DNA of 64,000 bases from Endozoicomonas acroporae (GCF_002864045.1 NZ_PJPV01000018.1:36203-100202); one strand, 5' to 3'; shown: positions 1-9,293, numbered from the stretch's first letter. Notes: a model not told the origin generated them from the letters alone. Translations and numbers: made by a program.

Positions 1-49
1 TATTTATTGCCTCATACGGTCAAGGGCTCCAGTAGATTGAGGGTATACA

Positions 50-472
50 ATGAAATTACTGGATGAGTTACATCATCGGCTAGGTAGTAAATCCCGGATT
101 CGCTCACTATTCAAAGATGTCAGTGTTCAGGAGCTGGAAAAAATTCTGGACCGCCTGAAAGGGGTACATAAGGAAAAATTGCAATCCAGGGTTAAAGAGG
201 ATGCAAAACGACAGAAAAAGATGAAAGACATTGTCGCTATACACAAAGAAATGGCGGAACTTGGTATTACGCTCTCAGATCTCGACAACATTAACGACCC
301 GGGCAAAACGGGAAAACGCCGACGAACTGTCGCAAAGCATACCTTTCAATATGAAAATCCAGCCGGACAAACTGTGTACTGGGAGGGCTCAACCACAGGA
401 AGACTGCCAAAAGACTTTCAGGAGTACCTGGAAAAAACTCAGAAAAAGCGGGCAGAGTGCATTATTAAGTAA
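50..472 (+). CDS. H-NS family nucleoid-associated protein
   Basis: This 140-residue protein has the two-part layout of H-NS-type DNA-binding proteins. Residues 1-75 are highly charged and predicted helical or coiled coil, as in the oligomerisation domain. A short basic linker (GKRRRT, about residue 87) leads into a C-terminal segment with the spaced Y-G-W-G-G-P pattern of the H-NS DNA-binding fold (YENPAGQTVYWEGSTTGRLP, about residues 100-119). The family binds AT-rich DNA, silences horizontally acquired genes and bridges DNA. A purine-rich ribosome-binding site (GAGGG) precedes the ATG by 7 bases. It stands alone at the window edge, so operon context is unknown. Family assignment is fairly secure; which paralogue it is cannot be told. 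Confidence 0.75.
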   Translation: MKLLDELHHRLGSKSRIRSLFKDVSVQELEKILDRLKGVHKEKLQSRVKEDAKRQKKMKDIVAIHKEMAELGITLSDLDNINDPGKTGKRRRTVAKHTFQYENPAGQTVYWEGSTTGRLPKDFQEYLEKTQKKRAECIIK

Positions 473-523
473 AGTCAGGATTCTGTAAAAATACCGTTTC
501 TCATTATCCCCGGCGTTGATCAG

Positions 524-1189
524 TTACAGCTGTTGCATGTGGGTGACCATTGAGCGAATCCAGAGCGTCAGGTCATCCATATCTTCAAGGGACAGTAGTA
601 AAAGGGCCATATCAAGTGGGTCCAACTCACCTTCATGTTGAAAGACCTCACCTTTGCAGGCTGAAATCATATTCCGCAGTTCATCCACAGCCATCTTTAC
701 TTCCTGATTAACCTCCAGCAAAGCCCGGGATTGTTGTTTTCTAAATCCTGCGATGCCCAGGCGGTCCTGTTTTGCAACGCCCGACTTCAAGCTATAAACA
801 ACGCTGGCAAAGTGTTGATTCAACTGTTCAACGGAACGCTGCAAATCTTCGGTAAGCCTGGGAGGTCGATACGTTAATCGCTCAGCCAGTCGGCAGATCA
901 GGTGAGCCAGGTTATTCTGAGTCTGTAAGAGGGAGAGCACCAGCCCCTTGGGCTGCGCGGTCAATGTTGGCTGGTTGAGTCTGGCCAGAATTTCCTGCTC
1001 CAGTTTTTCCACGGCTGGCAGAAAATCAACAAGCCATTTCGCCCGTTCATGCCACTGGTCATCGGCAGTTAACCGGCTCTGCAACTGCCTGTTCAATAGC
1101 ACCAGGGCGTCCAGGATCACCTGTCGATGCTGGCTTAACGGCTTATAGGCAGAGCCGGAAAAAATACTGGTAAAGGTCGTAAGATCCAT
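524..1189 (-). CDS. hypothetical helical protein
   Basis: A 221-residue protein with no signal peptide, no membrane segment and no motif I recognise. It is Leu/Gln-rich and predicted almost wholly alpha-helical, with a strongly acidic C-terminal third (GELDPLDMALLLLSLEDMDD). It lies 31 bp downstream of trhP on the same strand and may be cotranscribed with it. No function is assigned. It is judged a real gene from its full-length open frame, its ATG start and its ordinary codon use. Confidence 0.6.
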   Translation of the reverse strand: MDLTTFTSIFSGSAYKPLSQHRQVILDALVLLNRQLQSRLTADDQWHERAKWLVDFLPAVEKLEQEILARLNQPTLTAQPKGLVLSLLQTQNNLAHLICRLAERLTYRPPRLTEDLQRSVEQLNQHFASVVYSLKSGVAKQDRLGIAGFRKQQSRALLEVNQEVKMAVDELRNMISACKGEVFQHEGELDPLDMALLLLSLEDMDDLTLWIRSMVTHMQQL

Positions 1190-1220
1190 AACGATCTTAT
1201 CGACTCAGAATATCACCGGA

Positions 1221-2546
1221 TTAGGGCAGATTTCGCACCAGCAGTGAGTGGGCATTTGGCAAAACACCGTCAGGCTTTGGTATTTTTACCAGGTGGCCCG
1301 ACCCGGGAGCTACATCAATACGTTCACCACGGCGATTTTCCAAATGCTCCAGATTGAACACATAGTTGCCTTTGGGGGTCATCAGCTCCAGGGTATCCCC
1401 CAACTCAAAGCGGTTTTTCACATCCACCGTTAGCTGCTGATCGTCAAACTCAACAATTTCACCGACAAACTGCTGCTTGCTTTCCCGGGAGTTACCGGTT
1501 TCATAATTCTGATACTCATCGTGCACATGGCGACGATAAAAGCCTTCGGTATAACCTCTGTTGGCCAGATTCTCCAGAGTGTCCATCATGCCCATATCAA
1601 AAGGATTACCCGCTACGGCATCATCAATGGCTTGACGGTATACCTGGGCGGTTCTGGCAACATAATAAAAAGACTTGGTCCGCCCTTCGATCTTGAGGGA
1701 GTGAATGCCCATCTCCGTTAAGCGACGAACATGCTGAACAGCCCTGAGATCCCTGGAGTTCATGATATAAGTGCCATGCTCATCTTCAAAAGCAGGCATA
1801 TACTGGTCCGGACGCCCCTTTTCCTGCAGCAGGAAAATAGAGTCAGATGTTTCGCCAGTCCCAAGGGTTGGAGTAACCATCTCCGGGCTGCTACTGACCG
1901 GAATCACATCACCGCTCTCAGTCTCTTTCGCCTCATGGGCCTGATACTGCCAGCGACAGGCATTGGTGCAGGTTCCCTGGTTCGGGTCTCTTTTGTTGAT
2001 ATAACCGGAGAGCAGACAGCGGCCCGAGTACGCGATACAGAGCGAACCATGAACAAACACCTCAATCTCGGTATCAGGGCACTCTTCCCGGATCTCCTGA
2101 ATCTCCTCCAGGGATAACTCACGGGACAGAATAATCCGCTCAACCCCCTGCCTGGCCCAGAATTTTACCGTGGCAAAGTTCACCGCGTTCGCCTGAACCG
2201 AGAGGTGGACTGGCATATCCGGCCAGGTTTCACGCACCATCATAATCAAACCCGGATCGGACATGATCAGTGCATCAGGCCCCATGGCAATCACCGGCTC
2301 CATATCCCGGAGATAGGTTTTCACCTTACTGTTATGGGCCGCAATATTACTGGCCAGATACAGCTTTTTGCCCAGGGCGTGAGCCTCATCAATGCCTTTT
2401 TTCAGATTGTCCAGTTTAAAGTCGTTATTGCGCACTCTCAGACTATAGCGGGGCTGGCCAGCATAAACAGCATCTGCACCATAGGCAAAAGCAAAGTGCA
2501 TATTCTTCAGTGTTCCCGCTGGCGAAAGGAGTTCCGGTTTCATCAT
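1221..2546 (-). CDS. trhP: tRNA hydroxylation protein TrhP (YegQ, peptidase U32 family)
   Basis: This 441-residue protein belongs to the U32 'peptidase' family; members of the YegQ/TrhP branch carry out prephenate-dependent hydroxylation of uridine 34 in tRNA rather than proteolysis. The N-terminus (MKPELLSPAGTLKNMHFAFA, then YGADAVYAG) is the family's TIM-barrel start. The Cys cluster around residues 168-197 (HGSLCIAYSGRCLLSGY, then NQGTCTNACRW) is the conserved U32 signature, probably a metal or Fe-S site. The C-terminal 80 residues form a beta-barrel-like domain. Length fits YegQ (about 450 aa). Two adjacent ATGs (2546 and 2543) can both serve as start. The gene precedes the helical unknown by 31 bp. 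Confidence 0.88.
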   Translation of the reverse strand: MMKPELLSPAGTLKNMHFAFAYGADAVYAGQPRYSLRVRNNDFKLDNLKKGIDEAHALGKKLYLASNIAAHNSKVKTYLRDMEPVIAMGPDALIMSDPGLIMMVRETWPDMPVHLSVQANAVNFATVKFWARQGVERIILSRELSLEEIQEIREECPDTEIEVFVHGSLCIAYSGRCLLSGYINKRDPNQGTCTNACRWQYQAHEAKETESGDVIPVSSSPEMVTPTLGTGETSDSIFLLQEKGRPDQYMPAFEDEHGTYIMNSRDLRAVQHVRRLTEMGIHSLKIEGRTKSFYYVARTAQVYRQAIDDAVAGNPFDMGMMDTLENLANRGYTEGFYRRHVHDEYQNYETGNSRESKQQFVGEIVEFDDQQLTVDVKNRFELGDTLELMTPKGNYVFNLEHLENRRGERIDVAPGSGHLVKIPKPDGVLPNAHSLLVRNLP

Positions 2547-2709
2547 GACCTACAGCTGATGTTCTTGAATGGCGCGCATTATAACAGTGCAACCACAATG
2601 CAACAGTAGTGAGAGCTCACAGTTCCTAAGTGCAAAGCAGGGGATGGCAGGTTTTGATCCTGAGCAGGAATATTAACAGAGGGGGGAAAGCGCAACAGAA
2701 GTGAGTAGC

Positions 2710-2738
2710 GGTCCGTATCAGTTTGCCTGATACGGACC
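2710..2738 (-). terminator. inverted repeat downstream of rpmG
   Basis: A perfect 11-bp inverted repeat (GGTCCGTATCA / TGATACGGACC) with a 7-base loop lies 20 bases past the rpmG stop codon. No T-run follows on the minus strand, so it is either a weak or factor-assisted terminator or an mRNA 3'-end stabiliser. Confidence 0.45.
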
Positions 2739-2757
2739 AGAGCAAAGCAAACAAGAT

Positions 2758-2925
2758 TTACTTGATCTTGTATTCCTTGTACTCAACGTGCTTGCGAACA
2801 ACCGGGTCATACTTCTTGAACACCAGCTTGTCAGGCGTATTACGCTTGTTCTTGGTGGTGGTGTAGTAGTGACCAGTGCCTGCGCTGGAAACCAGCTTGA
2901 TTTTCTCACGAATACCTTTAGCCAT
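2758..2925 (-). CDS. rpmG: 50S ribosomal protein L33
   Basis: A 55-residue basic protein beginning [20 protein letters not shown] and ending [10 protein letters not shown], which is the standard L33 sequence of gammaproteobacteria (usual length 50-55 aa). It binds the large ribosomal subunit near the E site. It lacks the Cys pairs of zinc-binding L33 paralogues, so it is the zinc-independent form. It lies 33 bp downstream of rpmB, the usual rpmB-rpmG pair, and is followed by a strong inverted repeat. A clear GGAGC ribosome-binding site precedes the ATG. Confidence 0.97.
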   Translation of the reverse strand: MAKGIREKIKLVSSAGTGHYYTTTKNKRNTPDKLVFKKYDPVVRKHVEYKEYKIK

Positions 2926-2958
2926 GATTTATGCTCCTGCTAAGTTAGCTATCTCGAC

Positions 2959-3195
2959 TTAAAAAGATTGACCGCTGGCGCGCAGATCAGCCAGAACGGC
3001 ATCAATGCCTTTCTTGTCGATAATACGCATGCCTTTTGCAGAAACACGCAGGCGCACAAAGCGCTTTTCACTTTCAACCCAGAAGCGCTTGTGGTGCAGG
3101 TTAGGCACGAAGCGACGACGGGTTTTATTCTGAGCGTGGGAAACATTGTTCCCGGTAACCGGGCGCTTGCCGGTAACCTGACAAACCTTGGACAT
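2959..3195 (-). CDS. rpmB: 50S ribosomal protein L28
   Basis: A 78-residue basic protein with the L28 signature: [20 protein letters not shown] at the N-terminus, then [16 protein letters not shown], and a C-terminus that includes [14 protein letters not shown]. Length equals that of E. coli L28. It is a component of the large ribosomal subunit. First gene of the rpmB-rpmG pair; the promoter must lie in the non-coding DNA above 3195. Confidence 0.97.
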   Translation of the reverse strand: MSKVCQVTGKRPVTGNNVSHAQNKTRRRFVPNLHHKRFWVESEKRFVRLRVSAKGMRIIDKKGIDAVLADLRASGQSF

Positions 3196-3463
3196 GTGGA
3201 TAGCCTCTCAAACCGTCTCTTAAACCAAAATCACCAGCCATGAGGCCGGAAAACTTAACTGAATTCCAGTGTCTGCTTCGGGCAGATCTGCCCATGGTTA
3301 CAGAGTCAAGAGACCTTCAAGACTCATCAGCAGCTACCCTCATACAAAGATCGGGCTTTATACCAGAATTGGACGCCGCTTGCAAATTCCATCAGGGCTA
3401 CGGATTATGCTTAGCCCGCGCAAAATCAGCAATCCCAAGGCATTTTAGCTATTTCTCGACTAT

Positions 3464-3524
3464 CTTGACGAGAGGCTTGACGAGCAGCTTGACGAGAAGG
3501 TTGACAGAAAAGCTCAACGAGAAG
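3464..3524. repeat. degenerate 12-bp tandem repeat, about 5 copies
   Basis: Successive units CTTGACGAGAGG, CTTGACGAGCAG, CTTGACGAGAAG, then a 13-bp unit GTTGACAGAAAAG and CTCAACGAGAAG are seen at 12-13 bp spacing. They lie in the upstream region of rpmB. No function is evident. Confidence 0.8.
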
Positions 3525-3717
3525 GCTGTCAGCAAAGCCAGGCCAACATTGTTAACGCAACCAGACACTGTTTAATCGGCTCATTACCAATAGAGCAAAC
3601 GCAATTTTATACAGCGGTATTGATCGATGTCACCCAAAAGTTGTCACTGCGGAAAACCAATGATAGTACGTCGTGGTGATCAATTTATTCTGGCCCATAA
3701 GCATTGACAGTTATGGT

Positions 3718-3880
3718 AAGTAGTTGGCCAAATGGAATCGTATATTTCTGGCTAAGTGGGCAGTTGCTATGCAAGACGCAACGTAGGGAGCATAGCCGTA
3801 GCTATGTGACCGGAGTTGCAACGCCGCAGAGTGACTGACAACTTAGTCAGAAATATATGATTTCATTTGGTTAACTACTT
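3718..3880. mobile_element. 163-bp MITE-like element with imperfect 40-bp terminal inverted repeats
   Basis: The first 40 bases (beginning AAGTAGTTGGCCAAATGGAA) and the last 40 bases (ending TTCATTTGGTTAACTACTT) are inverted copies of each other with only a few mismatches. The interior holds a second, shorter dyad around AGCATAGCCGTAGCTATG. There is no coding capacity. A third copy of the terminal sequence occurs at the extreme end of the window (63965-64000), so this is a dispersed family. Confidence 0.7.
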
Positions 3881-3941
3881 ATAACCCGGCAAATCAGGTG
3901 GGACAGTTTGCCGTACTCAATTCCAGTGACAGAGGAATATC

Positions 3942-6900
3942 ATGGACCGCTTTACCGATTTTCGAGCCATCATCGTTAATCAGGTTCAATCGCTTCTGGC
4001 AAAGCGCATGTCAACCAAAGAATATGAGCAAATACAGGCGCTTGCTGATGCCTATTACCGGGGAGTTGCCAGCAAAGACCTGACCCGGATCAATACCGAT
4101 GACTGCTATGGCGCACTCCTCTGCCTGTGGCAGTTTCTACAGGCCCGGCAGCCGGAACAAATCAAGATCCGCGTCTACAACCCGGAACCGGAAACCCACC
4201 ACTGGCACTCCACACACAGCATTATTGAAATTATCACGGATGATATGCCCTTTCTGGTGTCTTCTGTGTTGATGGAGCTTGATCGTCAGAAAATAAAAGT
4301 TTACAGCCTGAATCACCCCACCCTTCGATTAGCGAGGGACAGCACAGGTCAGCTGCAAGCCATCAGCACGCCACAGGCAGAAATAACCGAGGCCGTTATT
4401 CGGGTTGAAATAGACCGCCAACCGGAACAACTGGATTTAGAAAAAGTCGCTGCCGGTATCCGGGATATCGTTGCAGATGTTCACAAAGTGGTTTCTGACT
4501 GGGAGGCCATGCAAACCAGGCTGGATGACGCCATTCAATGGTGTCAAAGCCACCCCGTGCCATTACCGGATGTTGAACAGAAAGAATCGCTTGCTTTTAT
4601 GAAGTGGCTGAAAAAAGACAATTTTCTGTTCATCGGCTTTCGCTATTACGAGATCATCCATGGGTCAAACACACTAAGACTGCGCGCCAACAGTAAAACC
4701 GGTCTGGGGACATTCCGGGAGGCCCCCCATCAGCATCCGGTAGAGCAAGAGCTGTCCCCCTATATTGCCTCACAAATTCAGGCACCTGAGTTACTGGTTA
4801 TCACCAAATCCATCAGCCGCTCAACGGTTCATCGTCCCGCACACCTGGACTATATCGGGATAAAACAATTTAACGATGCCGGTGTAGTCACCGGAGAATG
4901 GCGTTTTTTCGGACTGTTTTCATCAACCGCCTACAACATCCCGCTGGATAATATTCCGCTGATACGAAAGAAAGTGGCCAGGCTTTTAAAAAGCAACAGC
5001 TGCCCGATAAACAGCCACCGGGGTAATGCCCTCCGCCACATTATTCATAACTACCCAAGGGACGAGCTCCTGCAGGCAAGTTTCGAACAACTTAAGGCCG
5101 TCATTAATGGGATTCTTGACTGCCATGAATTGCGGCAGTTGAAAGTATTCCTTCGTCCCGACCCCTATGACCGCTTTATTACGGTGCTTATTTACGTATC
5201 CAGAGATAATTTCAACACAGAACTTCGCTTACAGATGCAACAGATCCTGCTCAGTGAGCTGAGTGGCAACAGTATTGATTTCAATGTTCAGCTATCGGAA
5301 AACCCAATGGCGCAGTTGCAATTTACCGTGCATTGTCGTCATGCCAGTCAGCAGGATATTGATGTTGAACGGCTGGAAGCCATGATTCATGAAGCGATGC
5401 TGAACTGGACAGATCACCTGCAACAGGCGTTAAAAGAGGCATTTGGTGAGGCTTCGGGTAACCGGCTGGCGCAGTGTTATCTGCAGGCATTTCCCGCCGC
5501 GTACCGGGAGGACGTTACCCCCCGACAGGCAGTAGCAGACATTCAACGTCTGGAATCGATAAAAGACAGTCATCAGATAAGCACCAGCCTCTACCGTCCG
5601 GTGACTGACCATTATCGGTGGCACTTTCGGGTGCTGGGTAAAGGCCCACTTCTGGCACTCTCAGATGTGCTTCCCATTCTTGAGAAGATGGGCGTCAGGG
5701 TTCGCAGTGCGAGGCCTTATGCCATCACCCCCTATCGACAGGAACATGCCTGGGTGCTTGATTTCAGTATTGAGCCTGATGGCCATGATAACGCTCTGAC
5801 AACCAAAATAAACCCGCCGGACGTTGACACCTCAAACCATACCAACCTTGAAGATACCCATCTGCGGGAGCAGTTTCGGGAGGTGTTTATTCGCACCTGG
5901 AAGGGGGATATGGAGAATGACGGGTTCAACGGTCTGGTGGTTTCAGCCGGTTTGAACTGGGAGCAGGTTGTGCTCATCCGGGCTCTGTCCAAATACCTGA
6001 TGCAACTGCCAGTGCCCTTCAGCCAGAGCTATATGCAAAAAGTTCTGAACAGCAACCCATCGGTGGTGCGTGAAATCGTAGACCTGTTCAGCATCCGTTT
6101 TTATCCGGATTTCCGTGGTGATCGCCTTAACATGGCCAATGCCTGCTCTGACCGGATTTACCAATTGCTGGACAGTGTCGCCAACCTTGATGAAGACCGG
6201 ATCCTGCGTCACTTTCTCAGCGTCATCGAGGCCATGTTGAGAACCAGCGCCTATCAGAAACAGGGGGAGCCAAAAGGTTATCTGTCGTTCAAACTGCAAC
6301 CGGAAAAGATTCCAACCTCACCTCAGCCAAGGCCCATGTTTGAAATATTTGTCTACTCGCCTCGCTTTGAAGGCATCCATATGCGCTGCGGGAAGATTGC
6401 CAGGGGAGGATTACGATGGTCAGACCGGATGGAGGATTTCCGCACCGAGATTCTGGGGCTGGTCAAAGCCCAGATGATCAAAAATGCCATTATTGTTCCC
6501 CACGGGGCCAAGGGGGGCTTTGTCACCAAAAATCTCCCGGCCAATGGCTCCAGGGAAGAAATACAGGCGGAAGGGATTGCATGTTATCGAGCATTTATCT
6601 CCGGACTTCTGGATCTGACCGATAACCTGCAGGGCGGAAACATCATCCCTCCGGAAAAGGTTATACGCTACGATGATGACGACCCTTACCTTGTGGTGGC
6701 AGCGGATAAAGGCACCGCCAGCTTTTCCGATATCGCCAACGATGTATCCCAATCCTATGGGTTCTGGCTGCGGGATGCTTTTGCCTCTGGTGGCAGCCAG
6801 GGCTATGACCATAAAAAAATGGGGATCACTGCCCGGGGTGCCTGGGAGTCGGTAAAAAGGATCTTCAAAGAGCGTGAAATCGATACCCAGACCCGGGATT

Positions 6901-8792
6901 TTACAGTCATCGGTATTGGTGATATGTCCGGTGATGTATTTGGCAATGGCATGCTACTTTCCAACCATATTCGACTGATTGCCGCCTTTAACCACCAGCA
7001 TATCTTTATTGACCCCGATCCGGATATTTCAGTCAGCTTCAATGAGCGTCAGCGCCTGTTTAATTTACCCCGGTCCTCCTGGGACGATTACGACCGCAGC
7101 AAACTATCAGAAGGTGGTGGCGTATTCAGTCGCCAGCTAAAAAGCATTCTTTTGAGCAAGCAGGCCAGAACCGCACTGGCAACGGATAAAACCATTCTGT
7201 CGCCTGCGGAACTTATCCAGACAATTCTGAAAGCACCAGCGGATCTGTTGTGGAATGGCGGCATTGGCACTTACATAAGAGCCAGCAGTGAAAGCAATGC
7301 CGATGTCGGGGACCGGTCCAATGATAATGTCAGGATCAGTGCCAGTGAACTGAATACCAGCGCGGTAGGAGAGGGCGGAAATCTGGGCCTGACTCAGTTG
7401 GCAAGAATTGAATTCTCCAGCAGAGGCGGCCTGATCAACACCGACGCCATAGACAACTCAGGGGGAGTCAACAGCTCAGACCATGAAGTCAACATCAAGA
7501 TTCTGCTCAATCAGATGGTGGATGATGGTGACATAACCATAAAGCAGCGTAATAGTCTGCTGGCCAGTATGACCGATGAGATCGCCAGGCTGGTTCTCAG
7601 GCATAATTTTTTACAGAGCCAGAGGCTAAGCCTGAGCCTGCAACAGAATGTTCTGCTGTTTAATGACCACCGCTTTCTGATCAGAAATCTCGAACAAAAA
7701 GGGCGTCTTAACCGGGCTCAGGATGGCCTGCCATCGGATACAGAAATTAAAGCCAGGGTGAAAGCCGGTGAAGGCCTTACCCGGCCAGAAATAGCCATTC
7801 TTTTGTCCCATACCAAGCTGGAGCTTTTTGAATCCCTGGTCTCAGCCAATGTGGCTGATGACCCGATACTGGCGGCAAAACTGCTGGACTATTTTCCATC
7901 ACAACTGCGCAACCAGTTCCCTGATCAGATCAGACATCACCCATTAAAAACTGAAATACTGGCGACACATCTAAGCAACGAGGTTGGCAACCGGATGGGA
8001 GCGACGTTTATTGAGTATATCCATCAGGAAACCCGACAGTCAGAGCTTAATTGTGTCCGGGCATTTATGGCGATAAAAGAGATCTTTTCCATTCCATCCA
8101 TCTGGGATCAATTTGAAAGTCTGGGTTTTGCTGTCAAAGATGATATCCAGAGAATAGAACTGTTCCGGATACAGCAGCATATCGAAAAAGCCTGCATCTG
8201 GTTGCTGAAGAATCATGGCTGCCCTATGGATATAGAGTCGCTCATCAGTAACTATAAACCGGGCGTCTGTGCCGTCAGTGGACAACTGGCACAGCTGCTC
8301 GGAGAGGAAGATTGCGCCTGGCTCGGTGGCAGGGTTGCCCGGCTTCAGGAAGCACAGCTGCCGCAAACGCTGGCGGAAACCTGTGCGAGCCTTCGATATC
8401 TTTATTACGTACTGTTTATGGTCAGTGTGGCGAATGAATATCAATTTACCGTTATTGATGTGGCCTCTGTCTTTTTTGCCCTTGAAGATTATCTGTGCCT
8501 GCCCTGGTTAAGAGAACGTATTCGTCAACTGCCGGTTAACGACCTCTGGCAACGCAAGGCACAATCATCTTTGAAAGATCAGCTGGATCGAACCCTCAAT
8601 GATAATTGTATTCATGTTCTGACCCATTCACAGGGAAAGCCGGAAGAGCGCCTTAACCGGTGGCTGGAAAAAAATGCTGAGCTGATTGATCGCTGGAAAG
8701 CGACAATCCGGGAAATACAATCCGCCAGAGAGCAAAATCTTGCCATGCTGTCAGTAGCTGTACAGGAACTGTCGCTTATTGCCTCAAGCTAA
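3942..8792 (+). CDS. gdhB: NAD-specific glutamate dehydrogenase, 180-kDa type
   Basis: A 1616-residue enzyme that oxidatively deaminates glutamate to 2-oxoglutarate with NAD, feeding amino-acid carbon into the TCA cycle. Length and architecture match the large GDH-2 family (about 1600 aa): a long N-terminal region with ACT-like segments, a catalytic core with RGGLRWSDR and VPHGAKGGFV (about residues 818-860), and the nucleotide-binding stretch GIGDMSGDVFGNGM (about residue 990). A long helical C-terminal domain follows. The ATG at 3942 is preceded by AGAGGAAT. The gene stands alone between repeat-rich spacers, and its TAA stop (8790-8792) overlaps the edge of a dispersed repeat fragment. The symbol follows pseudomonad usage. 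Confidence 0.95.
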   Translation: MDRFTDFRAIIVNQVQSLLAKRMSTKEYEQIQALADAYYRGVASKDLTRINTDDCYGALLCLWQFLQARQPEQIKIRVYNPEPETHHWHSTHSIIEIITDDMPFLVSSVLMELDRQKIKVYSLNHPTLRLARDSTGQLQAISTPQAEITEAVIRVEIDRQPEQLDLEKVAAGIRDIVADVHKVVSDWEAMQTRLDDAIQWCQSHPVPLPDVEQKESLAFMKWLKKDNFLFIGFRYYEIIHGSNTLRLRANSKTGLGTFREAPHQHPVEQELSPYIASQIQAPELLVITKSISRSTVHRPAHLDYIGIKQFNDAGVVTGEWRFFGLFSSTAYNIPLDNIPLIRKKVARLLKSNSCPINSHRGNALRHIIHNYPRDELLQASFEQLKAVINGILDCHELRQLKVFLRPDPYDRFITVLIYVSRDNFNTELRLQMQQILLSELSGNSIDFNVQLSENPMAQLQFTVHCRHASQQDIDVERLEAMIHEAMLNWTDHLQQALKEAFGEASGNRLAQCYLQAFPAAYREDVTPRQAVADIQRLESIKDSHQISTSLYRPVTDHYRWHFRVLGKGPLLALSDVLPILEKMGVRVRSARPYAITPYRQEHAWVLDFSIEPDGHDNALTTKINPPDVDTSNHTNLEDTHLREQFREVFIRTWKGDMENDGFNGLVVSAGLNWEQVVLIRALSKYLMQLPVPFSQSYMQKVLNSNPSVVREIVDLFSIRFYPDFRGDRLNMANACSDRIYQLLDSVANLDEDRILRHFLSVIEAMLRTSAYQKQGEPKGYLSFKLQPEKIPTSPQPRPMFEIFVYSPRFEGIHMRCGKIARGGLRWSDRMEDFRTEILGLVKAQMIKNAIIVPHGAKGGFVTKNLPANGSREEIQAEGIACYRAFISGLLDLTDNLQGGNIIPPEKVIRYDDDDPYLVVAADKGTASFSDIANDVSQSYGFWLRDAFASGGSQGYDHKKMGITARGAWESVKRIFKEREIDTQTRDFTVIGIGDMSGDVFGNGMLLSNHIRLIAAFNHQHIFIDPDPDISVSFNERQRLFNLPRSSWDDYDRSKLSEGGGVFSRQLKSILLSKQARTALATDKTILSPAELIQTILKAPADLLWNGGIGTYIRASSESNADVGDRSNDNVRISASELNTSAVGEGGNLGLTQLARIEFSSRGGLINTDAIDNSGGVNSSDHEVNIKILLNQMVDDGDITIKQRNSLLASMTDEIARLVLRHNFLQSQRLSLSLQQNVLLFNDHRFLIRNLEQKGRLNRAQDGLPSDTEIKARVKAGEGLTRPEIAILLSHTKLELFESLVSANVADDPILAAKLLDYFPSQLRNQFPDQIRHHPLKTEILATHLSNEVGNRMGATFIEYIHQETRQSELNCVRAFMAIKEIFSIPSIWDQFESLGFAVKDDIQRIELFRIQQHIEKACIWLLKNHGCPMDIESLISNYKPGVCAVSGQLAQLLGEEDCAWLGGRVARLQEAQLPQTLAETCASLRYLYYVLFMVSVANEYQFTVIDVASVFFALEDYLCLPWLRERIRQLPVNDLWQRKAQSSLKDQLDRTLNDNCIHVLTHSQGKPEERLNRWLEKNAELIDRWKATIREIQSAREQNLAMLSVAVQELSLIASS

Positions 8793-8848
8793 GGAGGCTG
8801 ACCAAGAACAGACTGCCTGCCCTGCTGCGGTGGCAGCAAATTGGTCAA
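8791..8848. repeat. fragment of the AGGAGGCTG inverted-repeat family
   Basis: This stretch, read on the plus strand, matches the reverse complement of the right end of the element at 32943-33106: AGGAGGCTG, then GACTGC, CTGCGGTGGCAGC and AAATTGGTC appear in the same order. Only one end of the element is present. It starts within the stop codon of the glutamate dehydrogenase gene. Confidence 0.7.
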
Positions 8849-8880
8849 TAGAGAGATAAAGAAATGAACAATACAGGCGC

Positions 8881-8914
8881 AAAAAAAACGGTCATCAGGG
8901 GAAGATGACCGTTT
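8881..8914 (-). terminator. Rho-independent terminator, minus strand
   Basis: On the minus strand the stem AAACGGTCATC / GATGACCGTTT with a 7-base loop is followed by an 8-base T-run. A 106-codon minus-strand open frame (8789-9109) runs straight through it, which argues that the frame is not a gene. It may end a third small transcript in this spacer, or serve as a fallback terminator for the polA side. Confidence 0.75.
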
Positions 8915-9093
8915 CATGACATCTGTTACAGCAACATCGACAAAGTACAAAGCTAAGGGTTTATCGTGATCCGGGTGACTATCTTGAAAAACTCCGAGCA
9001 TCCCAGGGAAGTAATCAACCAAGCCCACCGCCTCAGGCTCTTTAACGGTCAACAAACCCCATTCTTTAGACTCGGTTGGATAAAAATTCGGCA

Positions 9094-9260
9094 GAAAAAA
9101 AGCCAGCATCCGGGGGAAGGATACTGGCTATATAGCTTCGGCTACAGGGGAGCAGCCTACCACTCAAGTTAATGTCAACACAAAACACACAGTGAGCAAC
9201 AAGAAATCAGAATCGAACTACTGCTTTTTTCTCATCCTCATATACTCAGACAAGCAAAAT
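9094..9260 (-). ncRNA. candidate small RNA, distal copy of a tandem pair downstream of polA
   Basis: A minus-strand unit of about 165 bases ends in a textbook intrinsic terminator: stem AGCCAGTATCC / GGATGCTGGCT, 7-base loop, then seven Ts (9095-9129). Its upstream part shares blocks with the neighbouring unit at 9294-9430 in the same order: GCTTGTCT with a nearby ATATGAG (9237-9260), GTTGCTC, and a TGTGTG-rich segment. There is no start codon with a plausible frame. E. coli and vibrios carry the Spot 42 sRNA downstream of polA on the same strand; position and terminator agree, but the primary sequence does not look like Spot 42. The 5' end is a guess. Confidence 0.55.
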
Positions 9261-9293
9261 TCCAAAAAGTTCCCTGAAAAATAAAAAAAATTT

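Larger units (their letters stand above)
3196..3941. other. 746-bp non-coding region between rpmB and NAD-glutamate dehydrogenase
   Basis: This region separates divergent genes and must hold the promoters of both. Besides a short 12-bp tandem repeat (3464-3524) and an inverted-repeat element (3718-3880), described separately, I see no gene I would defend. A 111-codon open frame at 3240-3575 is partly made of the tandem repeat and has no family resemblance. Confidence 0.6.

Noticed and set aside
1731..2117. 128-codon plus-strand frame inside trhP, and many similar frames elsewhere
   Set aside because: These are antisense shadows of well-supported genes; none has a domain or a ribosome-binding site of its own.
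3240..3575. 111-codon plus-strand open frame after rpmB
   Set aside because: Its C-terminal part is simply the translation of a 12-bp tandem repeat, there is no ribosome-binding site, and no family pattern is visible.
8789..9109. 106-codon minus-strand open frame beside the glutamate dehydrogenase gene
   Set aside because: It runs through a strong intrinsic terminator and a dispersed repeat fragment, starts in the tail of another terminator and resembles no family.
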